Made by a program: the position numbers and the translations under genes
NCBI GenBank assembly: GCA_029204225.1
Contig: MU832550.1
Location: 1-64,000 of the forward strand
From: Diphasiastrum complanatum
Taxonomy: Eukaryota > Streptophyta > Lycopodiopsida > Lycopodiales > Lycopodiaceae
DNA length: 64,000 nucleotides
Direction: 5' to 3'
In this document: piece by piece, positions 45,021 to 57,800 of the stretch
Numbering within the stretch: the first letter of the stretch is position 1
Layout: each line of letters opens with the position of its first letter
Notes under the pieces: model-generated
The model's input: only the letters and a program-made list of their open reading frames with translations
The model's database searches: none
Told to the model about the DNA's origin: nothing

Positions 45021-45650
45021 CTAATGTCTCACCTTGATCCAAGTTCCCTTGCTTCTTGAATCACTTACCTTTGCTCGTAGCCTATGTTCGTCAGCCACCA
45101 AGACCTCTTGCAAGTCCTCCACACTTGGCAATGTCTTTTGGTTGGCAAAACTTTGCACAAGGTTAGCATGATCATCTAACAATCCATTGAGCATTACTTG
45201 TACAAGCTTTATTTCTTTAATGCTATCATTATTACATGCTAGATCATCATTTAAGAATTTGACTCTTAAAATAGAGGCATGAGCATTATTCTCTTTCTTT
45301 TGGATACTTTGGAAGATTTGTCTTCTTAGGGTTAGGACCCTAGAAGTGGACTTACTTTCATACATATGTTTTAAGGCATACCAAGCTTCACTTGCATAAG
45401 TGCATTTTCCAACTTTTTTAAGAAGTTCATTTGTCACATTCATTTTTATGATGTGGAGTGACTTCTTGGCCCTCTTTATCATACCTTACTTGATCTTGAA
45501 AAACCAAAGGCCTCTCTTTCACACCTGTAACAATATCCATTAACTCATTCAACTTAAGTAAGGATTCCATCCTTACTTTCCAAGTTGAATAGTTAGTTGA
45601 GTTGAGTGTATTATTACTTTACAACATTATTCCACTTGTATTAGCCATCA
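45021..45650 (-). pseudogene. copia G gag
   Basis: Starts near 45650 (MANTSGIML, with a stop) and reads LNSTNYSTWKVRMESLL. A frame change at about 45480 leads into a 153-codon frame with KMNVTNELLKKVGKCTYASE, LRVKFLNDDLACN and VQVMLNGLLDDHANLVQSFA, ending EVLVADEHRLRAKVSDSRSK. It is a close relative of the copia B gag and shows how that gag should continue past VLVAD. The zinc knuckle is absent. Confidence 0.8.
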
Positions 45651-45756
45651 TGCAAAGTGATTACTCCTCTATGAACTTGTTCTAATGCACTAAGCACTCA
45701 CAATCCTCTCAATAAATGAAGGAATAGTGAAATCACAATAATCTACAACTTTGCAA

Positions 45757-46489
<733 letters not shown>

Positions 46490-47730
46490 AGCCTTACCAT
46501 CCTTTAGCTTTCAATTTGTAGATGGTTGTCATCTACATCAGGTCTGTCTTCAATTCCTTTGACAATATCCCACAACTCCTTGGCCATTAGCAAAATTTTC
46601 ACAAGTGGTATTGAATCCATCAAGCTTGTCTACAATGAGATCAACCTAACTTTGAGAATCCATATGGAAGTTAGTCTTATAATAGTGATCAAAATACTAT
46701 CAATGACTCAAGAATGAAACAACGGAATCTAGATATACATATATTATCATTAAAAAAAGAGATTATTCTATCGTCTTGATATAATCGTGTTCTGAAAAAT
46801 GAGCTCTGATATCATGTAAGAAAATGGATGGAAAGCAACACAAAAGATGCGGTAAAAGATCCAAAAGGTCAAATTGATGGGCTCTCAGGAATGAGCCCTT
46901 TCCCTCGGTGCAAGAACTACGCCTATCATATTCGAATCAAAATGATGAGTCGAACGGCTGATTCTACTTGATTCCAACTTCGAAGTCGTCAAAATCGATA
47001 AGATTGGTTATGAAGACAAACACGAAGTCATTAGACTGTTGATTTTGAAAGTGTTAGATAGTTCAGACAATTCTATACGAGAACAATATTAGATAGAATA
47101 GTTAATCAGAAAAGCATACATTCATATTGACATAAATCTAAACGTAATAAGACAATGGATAACCGCGTACTCGAAACTAACACTAGTACTATGGTAGCAT
47201 CAATGATTTGAAGATTATTCGATAGCTTACACTGACTCTTTGTATGAATTTCATCGATGTAATAACATCTATTGTATCTACTTCAATTCAATTCGCAATT
47301 GGATTTGCAATTCTTGGATGGATTGACTTGATGTACATTTATTCAAATGTATATACATACAAATGTATAGACATGAGCTATGTTGTCTGACATGGATCTT
47401 GGCGACAATCGTGACTATCACTATCAAGGTGGCGGCAATTGTGGCCGTCATTATCTGGACAGTCAATGATCATGGTTGTTGTCACTGTCAAATTAGTTGC
47501 ACAATGCAAAAACTAGTTTAAGCAAGTAACTAGCTTTATTAAGAGAGGTATTACCTAATTAGACATTTGAAAATTGTCGATTCAAGTTGGAGTCGCATTG
47601 GAGTTGGAGTTTGACAAAGGTTCAAATGTTCGATTCGATAGTTCTTAGAATCGAACATTCAAGATTCTATCGATAGTCGATAGTCGACAGTCGACACTCA
47701 ATACTCCTTCAATAGTTTGACTGAAGATAG
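46490..47730 (-). mobile_element. copia H fragment (gag start, primer site, LTR)
   Basis: Gag-start traces at 46660-46490 align with the copia C gag start (TGGCCATTAGCA and CATCAAGCTTGTC in both). A degenerate primer site is at 46803-46814 (GCTCTGATATCA) and an LTR begins TGTAAGAAA at 46815. That LTR shares the GAGC.C.TTCCCT...ACTACGCCTAT block with copia C. The right LTR end is not defined. Confidence 0.6.
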
Positions 47731-48169
47731 TTTGATTGTCACGTAGATACTTGTTTGCTTGCCTCAAATATGTTGATATAGGAGATGCATGATGTAGTTA
47801 TGAGTTTCTACTTGAAGGTTCGTCATAGAAATGCCAAGTGTGTCAAGTAAATAAGAGGTTTGAGAGAACTAGGATGGCAATAACCCTGACTATGAAGAAG
47901 TTGTGACAAGGTGAGTGATGCATGTGCTCATCCATGGAAATTGCCCTGACTCACTGTATATATGTGATAAGTTGGAAGATAGCATCAAGCTATATATGAG
48001 GGATTGCAAACTCAGCCAGAATGACATGTGGGACGAAGGGCTCAACCCGTATCATATGTGACAACATAAGGATCTACAAACATGAAATACTAGTCCAATC
48101 TGATGAAGTGAGACCTATACACCATGCTTGTGCTATGTATAATGTGGTGGGCGTAACACTGGTATCAAA
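47731..48169. other. Non-coding
   Basis: No recognised feature; may include the 3' end of the LINE. Confidence 0.4.
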
Positions 48170-48840
48170 AAGATGACACTTACTTAGGGCATCCCAAATA
48201 AAACTCCGAAATGTGTCCCTCTCTAACTGGACAAGGGAAATGTGTCCCTTTCCAAGTCTAATTGTAGTTGTCTTACTAAATAGAGGACCAAAAAAGAAAA
48301 AACCCCTAAATAAGACACCACCTCCAATGGTTGTCTGTCAAAGATAAGCTCTTGTCTCAACATAAAGGCCCTACATGTATTAAAGACCATAATCTTGGTC
48401 TTCGCAATATTAACCCTCAAACTCCATCTGGCGCAAAAACCATGAAAACTGTCTAATTGTTGTTGGAAGCCCTCTCTAGTCGTGGAGATTAGAGCCACAT
48501 CACCTGCATAAAGTAGGATAGCAATCATAATATCTCCAAAACTGCATCATGTGCCACCACACTGCTCAATTACTCTCTCAAGCTCATCAATATATAATCT
48601 GAATAAGGTGGGAGAAAGGGAGCAACTCTCATATGGTACTCCAAACATGCTTCGATATGTCTGTATCACTCCGAAAGTAGCCAAGAACTCTCTCATAAAG
48701 TGCCACCACTGCAAGAATTGTGTCAGTGAAGAAGCCAAGGTCATGTAGTCTCTAGATGAGAAGGGAACGTGGGACTGAATCGAAGGCTTTCTTGAAGTCA
48801 ACAAAACAACAATAAACCCTATCTCTTATGTCTAGCTTTC
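48170..48840 (-). pseudogene. LINE (non-LTR) reverse transcriptase fragment
   Basis: Minus-strand reading from 48840: RVYCCFVDFKKAFDSVPR (finger/palm start), then QRLHDLGFF and, after a frame change and a stop, YAGDVALIS at about 48510. The next motif is QLDSFHGFCARWSLRVNIAKTK. The catalytic signature of LINE RT is YADD, so one catalytic aspartate has become glycine. No endonuclease or poly(A) tail was identified. Confidence 0.8.
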
Positions 48841-50730
48841 TCGAAGATAGCTCAAGGAGAACATGTTACATCGTTTTAGTGTTCAGTATATCAATTGAAG
48901 AAATTGGAAGTTTATCAGCAAATGGCCAGCCCATAACATACTTGAACAAAATAAGATCATTCCAGTTCAACTTATGAAAGAACTAACACCACAATTGCAA
49001 TAAGAGGTGTGTTTTATGACACTTTGGGAGGCATGGGGGAAAATGTAATTGGTAATAGAAACTTGTTGTATGACATTTTTCTCCAAACAATTAGTCATCC
49101 TCAGTAGCGACATGAGTGCAATGCACTCCAAATCAATCTAAATAGGAGTCGTAGTGACATTAGCATGTTTGACAAAACAAAGACAATTACGGAGTGGACA
49201 AGTGTGAAAAGGTACTTGAACCTCATGTCACACCAATAGCAGAAGTCCAAAAGCCAAATGAATGTGACTTTCCAAGTAATAAGCTTGCAAGTTGCCGTCA
49301 ACATTCACAATGGTTATTCAAGTGTGGTCCTCAACAGTTTCCAAAAGACGGAAGTTGTAATGTCAAAGGAGGCCTCACATTCTTTACTAGCAAAAAATAT
49401 GGATTCTAGTTGATTTGGAAGAATCTAGCTTTCATTCATCCATGCCTTTTAAGAGCATTGCCAACTCCAGTGCATCGCCCTTGATTCCCTCCTGCCCCCA
49501 CCTCTAAACCATAAATAATGCATGCTCAAGATTCCATTTTTGGACCATTGCAACAGGAGCTGTGAGGATGTTCATATTGTAGAGTCCATTGAAAAGCTTC
49601 TCCTCATTTTGATCTTAGAATATCGCAAAATAGATCCAAGAAGCAATAGATATTGCATTGGTAGCTATAACTCCTCCATCAAGCAACCAAAGTTCCAATG
49701 TGGAGAAAATCAAGGTCTAACTTCTTACTTCAGTATGTCAAATTAACTCCTCAAGTCATTATTCAGAAATATGAATCCAGTCACTTGCTTGTTGGTCTAT
49801 TGTTAAGGATGGCTATATGGTTGTTTGGTTGTGTGGATAGTTGGCTGACCAACACCTTCAAACAATAAAAGTTGAAATTATATTTCTTGTACGATTTGTA
49901 TTCCCAAGCATGACATCCTTCAAGCAACGCTCATTACAATAGTTTCTTACTCGGGAAGATTTCTTGGACAAATCATATTTACAAAGCCTTGAAGCAATAA
50001 TTATTCACCACAATGCTTTATGGGAGATGTATTTTTGCTTCTCCCAATATTGTCCTTCTACGGTAGCCCTGAAAAAACGCAGTCTAGTTGAGATGCTCCA
50101 TTTCATCAAACAACATGCGGTTTGCAAATCCTGAACAATATAAAATTTTGTAGGATCCAGAAAATAATCATCCAATCTGTATAAATACCTTCAATTAGTA
50201 CATGTATCCCCGTGGCACTTGGATCGGTAAGATTACTGCAAGCCCACAACTCCAGTCGCCACAATCGTGACCTAAATTTAGGCTAAATAGTCTTGTGTAG
50301 TTGCCCCAATCGACGTCATTCATGATTATTTGGGAATTTTGCCAAAAACATCATTCCTACAGCAGCATTTACTTACATCGCCATTTCTTTCCTAAGTTGA
50401 TGAAATGAAAAATTTGCAGTTCAACAAATTCATGAAAGATAATCAATTTGGACGTGTGCATGAAATACCTAGTAATATATAGCCAATAGGTTCTACAATC
50501 AAGCTCTGTTCAATTGTTCTTGTAGAAAATTTGGCTTCATATGAAATTTTTATCTGACGCAGGCAAACAATGTGATCAGACTGCTCATGTCGCTGATATA
50601 CAGGCATGGAGGTAAATGTTTAGCTGGTGGTAGCTACCATTAGGTGGCAGCAAATATACAACTCAACATGAAGCAATGGGTGAGTAGTGAACATTCATTT
50701 CTCCAAAAAACTTGTGTTCTTGAGAGCTTG
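48841..50730. other. Intergenic, no gene recognised
   Basis: About 1.9 kb between the LINE fragment and the terminal exon of the spliced gene. Short frames (49194-49409, 49522-49746) have no motifs. The 3' UTR of the spliced gene should lie at the right edge. Confidence 0.45.
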
Positions 50731-51069
50731 TCACTCTTCTGGTGAGCATTCACTACTCTCAGAAATCTTCTGGTCTTGAGCTTGATCCTGCCTGCAGTTT
50801 ACGTAGTTGTGCCAAAGATAAGAGGCCCGATTTCGCACCTTCGTAGCATAGGGTCTAAAATCGCTGCTGGAAATACGAACAGAGCAGCATTTCAGGAAAT
50901 ATAACCACGCCTCAAGCAGGTACTGGCGTTCACTTAGAGATCGATCTGAACACAAGCAAATATCTGCCAAGACTATGCGGTAGTACAAATCGAAAAAGTC
51001 GATTTCATCTCTCCTAAGATCTACGCTGCTGAAACTGGTAACCACATCCACTACCGAAGACGAACTTTC
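50731..51069 (-). CDS. Terminal exon of the spliced gene
   Basis: 112 codons and a stop. The acceptor is CACAG before GAA (51072-51070). It contains VDLRRDEIDFFDLYYRIVLA and KVRNRASYL and ends SECSPEE. Confidence 0.75.
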   Translation of the reverse strand, partial: ESSSSVVDVVTSFSSVDLRRDEIDFFDLYYRIVLADICLCSDRSLSERQYLLEAWLYFLKCCSVRISSSDFRPYATKVRNRASYLWHNYVNCRQDQAQDQKISESSECSPEE

Positions 51070-51674
51070 CTGTGGCACCAAATGTTCGGTGTAAGCTGAC
51101 ACAACTCAATTCTTTACATGTCGAATAATATTTATACAACATGGAATAAATATTTATGGTTGCAAGGCACTTATGAAGAATAAATCCAAATTCAAAACCA
51201 TCACGGCAGTGAATATCCATTAATTTAAGGTCAGAAAGCACTAAAACCTCATAAAGAGAATATCCAAGTTCAAAAAGACCACCTTGGAGTTTAAAATTGT
51301 GAGCAGCAGTTTAATTGCAATTGTTTTCCTCAAGCTCTGGAATCGAGGATGCACACCACACAAGCACCTCAAAACACGCAAAATGTTGAGCTTTTGTTTG
51401 CTTACTCTGCAACTCAACAAACACAACAAAGGCTTTGACATACGTATAACGACTACATAGCAAGCACAAGGAAAATTTCTGTATAAACCTTCCTTGTACA
51501 ATGAGTCTTATAAACCTTCTTCGTACAATATGTAACATTCTTTTGTTTATAAAAAATCAACAAAATACTATCAGAGAAGACATAAAGACATTAGATTTGA
51601 TGGTGTGTATTTTTCTGATTATCATTATTACAATCATCAATCAACCTTCACAATGTAGCAAGATGTATACACGC

Positions 51675-51711
<37 letters not shown>

Positions 51712-54700
51712 TTTTACAAGTGTTTTTGGAATACCAAAGGTACCTAAAATTGAAAAATTACATTTCGAGCGTGTTTCAAGTTGTGGGAGCATAAAACGTC
51801 TCCGATAACAATAAAAAATTCAAAATGAAACTGAAGATGTGAGTCATGACTAAAACTGCAGCAGCATCTGAGATTGAACTTAAAACTGACTCTTAGATAG
51901 AAAACTAAGGTCAATTGCCATAAAAGATCATATCTCTATCTCTGGCTGCTACACAATTGAGACGAAGGTCAATGTGAAACTCGGAAGGGTCTCATAATCT
52001 ATAAACATCGTCTCTGATCTCGGTGTCTAAAAGGAATCTCTACCTCGTCCTTTGAATCTAACTGTGCATCCAAGGGCGGCATCCAATGGCGTCCTGCAAA
52101 AGAAAGAGCTGATCTGCATATAGTGACGGAGACTAGAGCTCACGGCCTAACAAAGATCACTCTTAAAGCGAAACATCTCTCATATCATCAAAGCAAAACA
52201 GTCTGATAAACATATGATATGATAGAGTGTAGCAGGGTGATCTCTAAACAGGTAATAGGATTGTCCTTAGATCCCATATAATAAAAAAGATGTCTTTACC
52301 TCTCACGTGGAACACATACAGCAAATGTTTCCCCTGGAAACAACCCACTTCGACCTGCAGCTGGTGAAGGGAAGCTTTCGACTACCCCAACTTAACATGG
52401 AAGACTCTGTCCAAGTAGCATGCATGATACACTTACCCTTTCTAGTTTCACAAGGCCATCAGTATACAGAGAGGGGAAGTATAAAGTCCAAGACTAGAAC
52501 CAAGCATGGGACAATCCTCCCATACTATGACTGTCATGCAACAATGATCAGTCTCCCCATGCAGTTGAGGAGCCTATACAAGGGACAAATATACCAACGC
52601 CCTCCCTACATGTATCTCTCTCTCCGAAGTACTTGTACAACTCCACTTCCCATGCAAGACTACAAGAGGTGTCCAAGTCCTTATCCAAGGCACCATACGG
52701 TCTCTAAAAATAAGTATAAACAAATACTCAAGGACAAAACCACAAACAAAAGCAAAAAGCTACCTCAATAATTACTGGGGCTTCCCAGACCCACGGTTGG
52801 GGCTAGTTAGTACAGTAACCAGGGACACAACATGCTTTCCCCCTAAAAAGTTTTTTTTCCCTCAAGAATGGAGGTCGCAAAAATCCCTTTTTGAACTTTC
52901 AGCAAACTCCCATGAGTTATATATCTTTCCAGTATGCCAAGTGTTCAATGACAAGATGACTTCTCAAACGCTTGTTGTCTCGATTGTCTAACACTCTTTC
53001 CAGTGCCAAGGGAATACATAGCGAGTTATCCTCCAGTCCTAAGTCCTCAACTGATCCCAGTGTATCGCGCTCGCGTAAGATCAATTTAAGTTGATTTACA
53101 TGAAATACAAAGATGCAACTTCATTTCTTCAGGGAACTCCAAATGATAAGCTAGGATCTGACTCTAAAACTATCTGGAAAAGTCCAAGAAACCTAGTTGA
53201 AAAGAGCTGCTTTATCTTGACCATTGTATCTCCTCAAAGGTTATTGAGATTGATTGCGATAAGATAGGGGCAGTAATGGGAATGGTCACAACCTAAATAA
53301 GTATATCGAGTATTATGCTCTAGCAGCAGCACTCCTCAATAGTATTTTTAAGGGGAAAAAGTGAACCATTTTTTATAAAGACCGATGCCAGTGATTTGAA
53401 TATTTACATCCATTGAAGATTCTTGACAAAATGGAACAATATCTCAATGGATTTTGTAATGGGTCTTCCAAAGACCCAAAAAAATAAATAATGCTATTTA
53501 GGTAGTTGTGGATTGACTTACTAAGTTAGCTACATTTATCCCAACTAAGACTTCTATTAAAGCTTCGGAGTTAGCTCGGAGTGACCCAAAGTTTACAAGA
53601 CACCTTTGTTCGGCAATATTTTAGGAATCGAAAACTTTGCTTAGTTTTAGTTCTTGTGATCATCTGAAATTTGATGATCAGATGGAAAGAATAATCAAAC
53701 TATGGAGCATATGAGCATATGATCATCCCAGCATATGTCTCACATAAGCAATCTCAAGTGGAAAAGTTTGCTTACAATCGTCATAAACATGTGGCTATTG
53801 GCTGTAGTCCATTTATGCTTATGTACAGATTCCAGCCTAGGTTACCTATTATGGCTGAAACTAAGAAGATCAAATTTCAGAAAGTTGCTGATATCTTGTA
53901 TGAAATGCAATAAATGCTACAAGTAGCACGTGAGAATTTCCAAGCTGCTCAAGATCGGGTAAGACATTATGCTAACTAAAGAGATCTTGAGAATTTCAAG
54001 TTCGCAATTGGATGTACCTAAGAATTCCTGGAAACCTAGAGCATTGTGTATAGATGAAAATATCATCTAAGAATGCAACTATGAATTTCCTTACATATGA
54101 ACGAAACAAATAGTTCATCATCTACTGAAAAGTCGCAAGAGCATTAGTTAAGCCAAAAGGCATAACTGAACATTCATAATGACCTTGTACGTACCGTATC
54201 TTAGGTACATCTTCTGAATGTACTCAGATTTGATGGAACCTATCCCAAGATCAATCTTATAGTCTGTTCAAACCCTTGTAATCCATACACATGGATATCA
54301 CTATCCTTTCTATTCTTTAGAAGGATCAGTGCACCCCAAGAACATTTAGTCGACGAAAATGAACCATATTCAAGTAGTTTTCCAGTCACCTACCTATCTC
54401 ATCCTCCTTTTTTCTAGCTAAACCGATACCTATTATGTTTGTTAAAAGACAAAGTGGCTACTTGGCAAAAATTTCATCTGATGATGACTGATCTAGTTGG
54501 TCGCAATCCATGGGGTAAGTTCTTAGGGAAAACATCTTTTTATTTTCATTGGATGTTTTTTTTATTAATGCACTCAAAGTTTGAAACACCACCTTTCAAC
54601 AAACGCAACAAAAGAGAGAAGCTCAATGTAGTGAGATAGGAGGCAGGCAGCAGAAGAGATGCAAGATGGGCTAGCAATTCTATGACCCTTCAGGGATACA

Positions 54701-54761
54701 GCAGTTCCAAACAAGAGGAGAATCCAGGAGAAATGGACGACATAACAAGATCAAGGGAATA

Positions 54762-54805
<44 letters not shown>

Positions 54806-57800
54806 ACGCAGGCAGGCAAATATTGGACTGGAATAGTGGAGCGAGAGAAAAACAGGTAAGCAAAAGGACGAGTGGAAAAATGAAAATTTAGCAAAGCAAG
54901 CTTGGCAAAAGGGAATATCCACGTGACTTGACAAGAGTCAAGCTTGTGAATAGCATCTTATGAAGTCCAAATAGCAAATTCTTCAATCATGCTTCTTTGT
55001 TATACACAGCTTTACTGATCAATGATCACAAAAAATTTAGACCTTGAAATCAAAGTCGCAAGTCGCTCACAAGAAGTCAGCCATTCATCCTCGCTAAATT
55101 GGTTAATCAAAGCCTCCATGCACTCTTGCACTGAACTTGAAAGAAAAAGTATATGTCGATCCAACCACATCCGAGTAACCACGAAGAACAAGGATTCAAC
55201 ATCAGATATTGTAAGGACTTTTCTCCATTGCCTGCACACAGAAACAAACAAAGGATTGCTGAACACCCACTCATCGCGTGCAAATTCAAGTACACTATTC
55301 TTACATGGCAAAATACTGACAAGAGAAGAATCCTAAATAAGAATAGGCCTCATTCTCAACACAATTTATTTGTGTCACCCTTCAGCAACTGCTACTATAT
55401 GCCAGAAAAATGTTCTTTTAATTCTAAAGCAGAGAGCACCAGAGCACATTATTGGCTACAGTACAAAAAAGCACTAAGAGTTTGAAGGAAAGAACTTCAA
55501 AAAGCCTAAAAGTCAAAAACCAATGAAATCTTGAGTCAAAGAAAAGTGTCTTTCGAAAAAGAAAGGGACATGACATTTGAGGAAAACCATCGCACCATCC
55601 TAGCGATTGATTTAAGTTTGTTATTGTGTTATAAATGCAAGGCGTCCTAAGATTTTCCTAGCAAAGCTCTTTCAGATGTGTATAAGAGAACCTGAAAGAT
55701 GCACCTATTCTCACAGCACGAAGTAATGAATTGGAGCAAGGATTGCAAGTTTCTTGGTGGCCCATCTATTCCAAGCGTTCCAACAAATTCTGTCACTCAA
55801 AAACCATATAATGTAACCAAAAGGTCCCCCTTCGCGTAAGCTACCAAACTTAAATACTTCCAAGGTGTAAGTGACTGTACAAGTCAAACTTAATACAACA
55901 CCTTATACACAACCCAGAAGTAGAAGTCCAAATGGATAGTGGATGCAGAACAAACAACCCACATCAGACAGCCCATAAATTGTTGCTTGAACTTTTGTAG
56001 TGATTGACTTCACCAAAACAAAACCCAAAAAAGAACTGAAAAACTAACCTTCATCTGATTCACCACAATTTGTAGTAAGTAAAAGGTCTGGGAATGTATC
56101 TGCATAGCCGTAGATATAGACCGCCTCCAAAATCAAATTAAGACAAGGAAACCAAGCAAAGTAAGCTGGACCACTGCTTCCCTGTTTGAAATTTAAAATC
56201 AGAAAAATTGATGAAAAATAAATCAAGGAATACAAAAACCATATGTTCTTCAGTTTAAAAACTCCCACGTTCAGAAGTGAAGTAACTGTCTCAGACCTGA
56301 TTAACTTACTTTCTAAAACAGCATTCTATCGTAAACAACAATCTAGAAGCCATATCTGAAGTGATATATTCTGGCCAAACTAGTAGTTGAGGAAGAGCTC
56401 ACTTGAGCTTGCAAAATAAAGCTGCTACACAGGAACTTCAAAGCTGCTCTTTCTACGTCCTTGTCCCTCGTGTAAGCCACTGCAATTTTATTGCCGTTAA
56501 GTTTCACAAAACTTCCAAAGCGAAATCAAAAAACATTCATAGCTGCCTTATTTCTTTAAAAAGTACACCTAAGATAAAATGACTAGCATTGCAAGGCAAG
56601 AACATCAACATACCTGAACTTGGAAATATTTGCATAAAGAACAGCATCAAAAGAAACCACAGTCTGGACTCTGAAGTACGAGAATCACAGATTCAAAATT
56701 TCTACATTTAAAAGGCCATACTCTTGTAAAAAGCCCACTTGGATAAGGTTGAGTCAATGTGGCCACAGCTTTGTACAAAAGGGAGCAACCAGTTCCCCAA
56801 TAAAAGCTCCAACGCAATGGACTCCCCTGCAAGGTTCAAATTGCTTATCGCATCTAAAAACATAACCAGACTGAAAAAAGTATACATAGAGCTGTACATG
56901 ACAATGCTTTAGAAGTTCTAAACTCACCGTTATCAGGCAAAGGGTCACCTTCTGAACTTGAGGACAATGCTCGAGCAGCTGATAAAGCTCTGTTTATGAG
57001 GCTACTTTCCATGTTATGCATAAGCATGACTGGAGCCTTTCTCTGGAATACACCAGTACAAAGAAAATTCAAAACTACTGTAGCAAAAACACAACTTTCA
57101 TTCACAAAACCTCTTAGCAGCAACCAGCTTAGCTGTTCAATGACTATCTATGAACTTATATCTCAAGGGCATATGTGTGCTCTACGAGTCTACCTGAGGG
57201 CCAAAAATTAACTCGCCCCATTTCAAGATCTCTTGAGTACCATTATCTGCATTGACCTGTCAGAAGTCCAGTTACTGGAGCAAATCAGTCCCAAATCACA
57301 GGCCGAAACGTATTTGTCCATTCCGAAACGAAACGCGTTTCGGAACAACATTCCGGATGCATTCTGTTAAGAAATGTGACCTAAAAAAAGAAATTTTTGA
57401 AACGTGTTATATTTAGAACAAAAAAAATATGTGACATTGGGCTGCCTTAAACAGAGTGTTTAAATTTGAACATTAAAAAAACATTTGTACATTGCATTTT
57501 GAAAAGGCTCAATAATTCTGCAGTATTCAAAAAAATACTGATTCAATTTTTAAACAATATTGAAGCACGGACTGTCCAGATGCAATTATATTGTCCAGAT
57601 TTTAAACATAAATTTTTGGGGCCCAAGTCCCCAAAAGAAGCCTACTTCAAATAATCTGATTTCAAAACGGGAAAGGGTTTTCTTTTCCAAGGAAAAAAAA
57701 CATCAAAAAATATATATATATATATATCATAGTACCCCATGGTACCACCGGTACCATAATGGTGGTACCGCCATTATGGTGCCGCCCTCAGACCTGCGGT

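Noticed and set aside
52307-52771. 154-codon plus-strand frame inside the 3.7-kb intron
   Set aside because: Length is notable, but the sequence has no recognisable motif and no supporting neighbours, so it is not called as a gene.
50731-57256. Separase or other HEAT-type large protein as identity of the spliced gene
   Set aside because: The C-terminal block lacks the separase protease motifs, and the total length and exon order fit an SLF2/ASAP1-type protein better.
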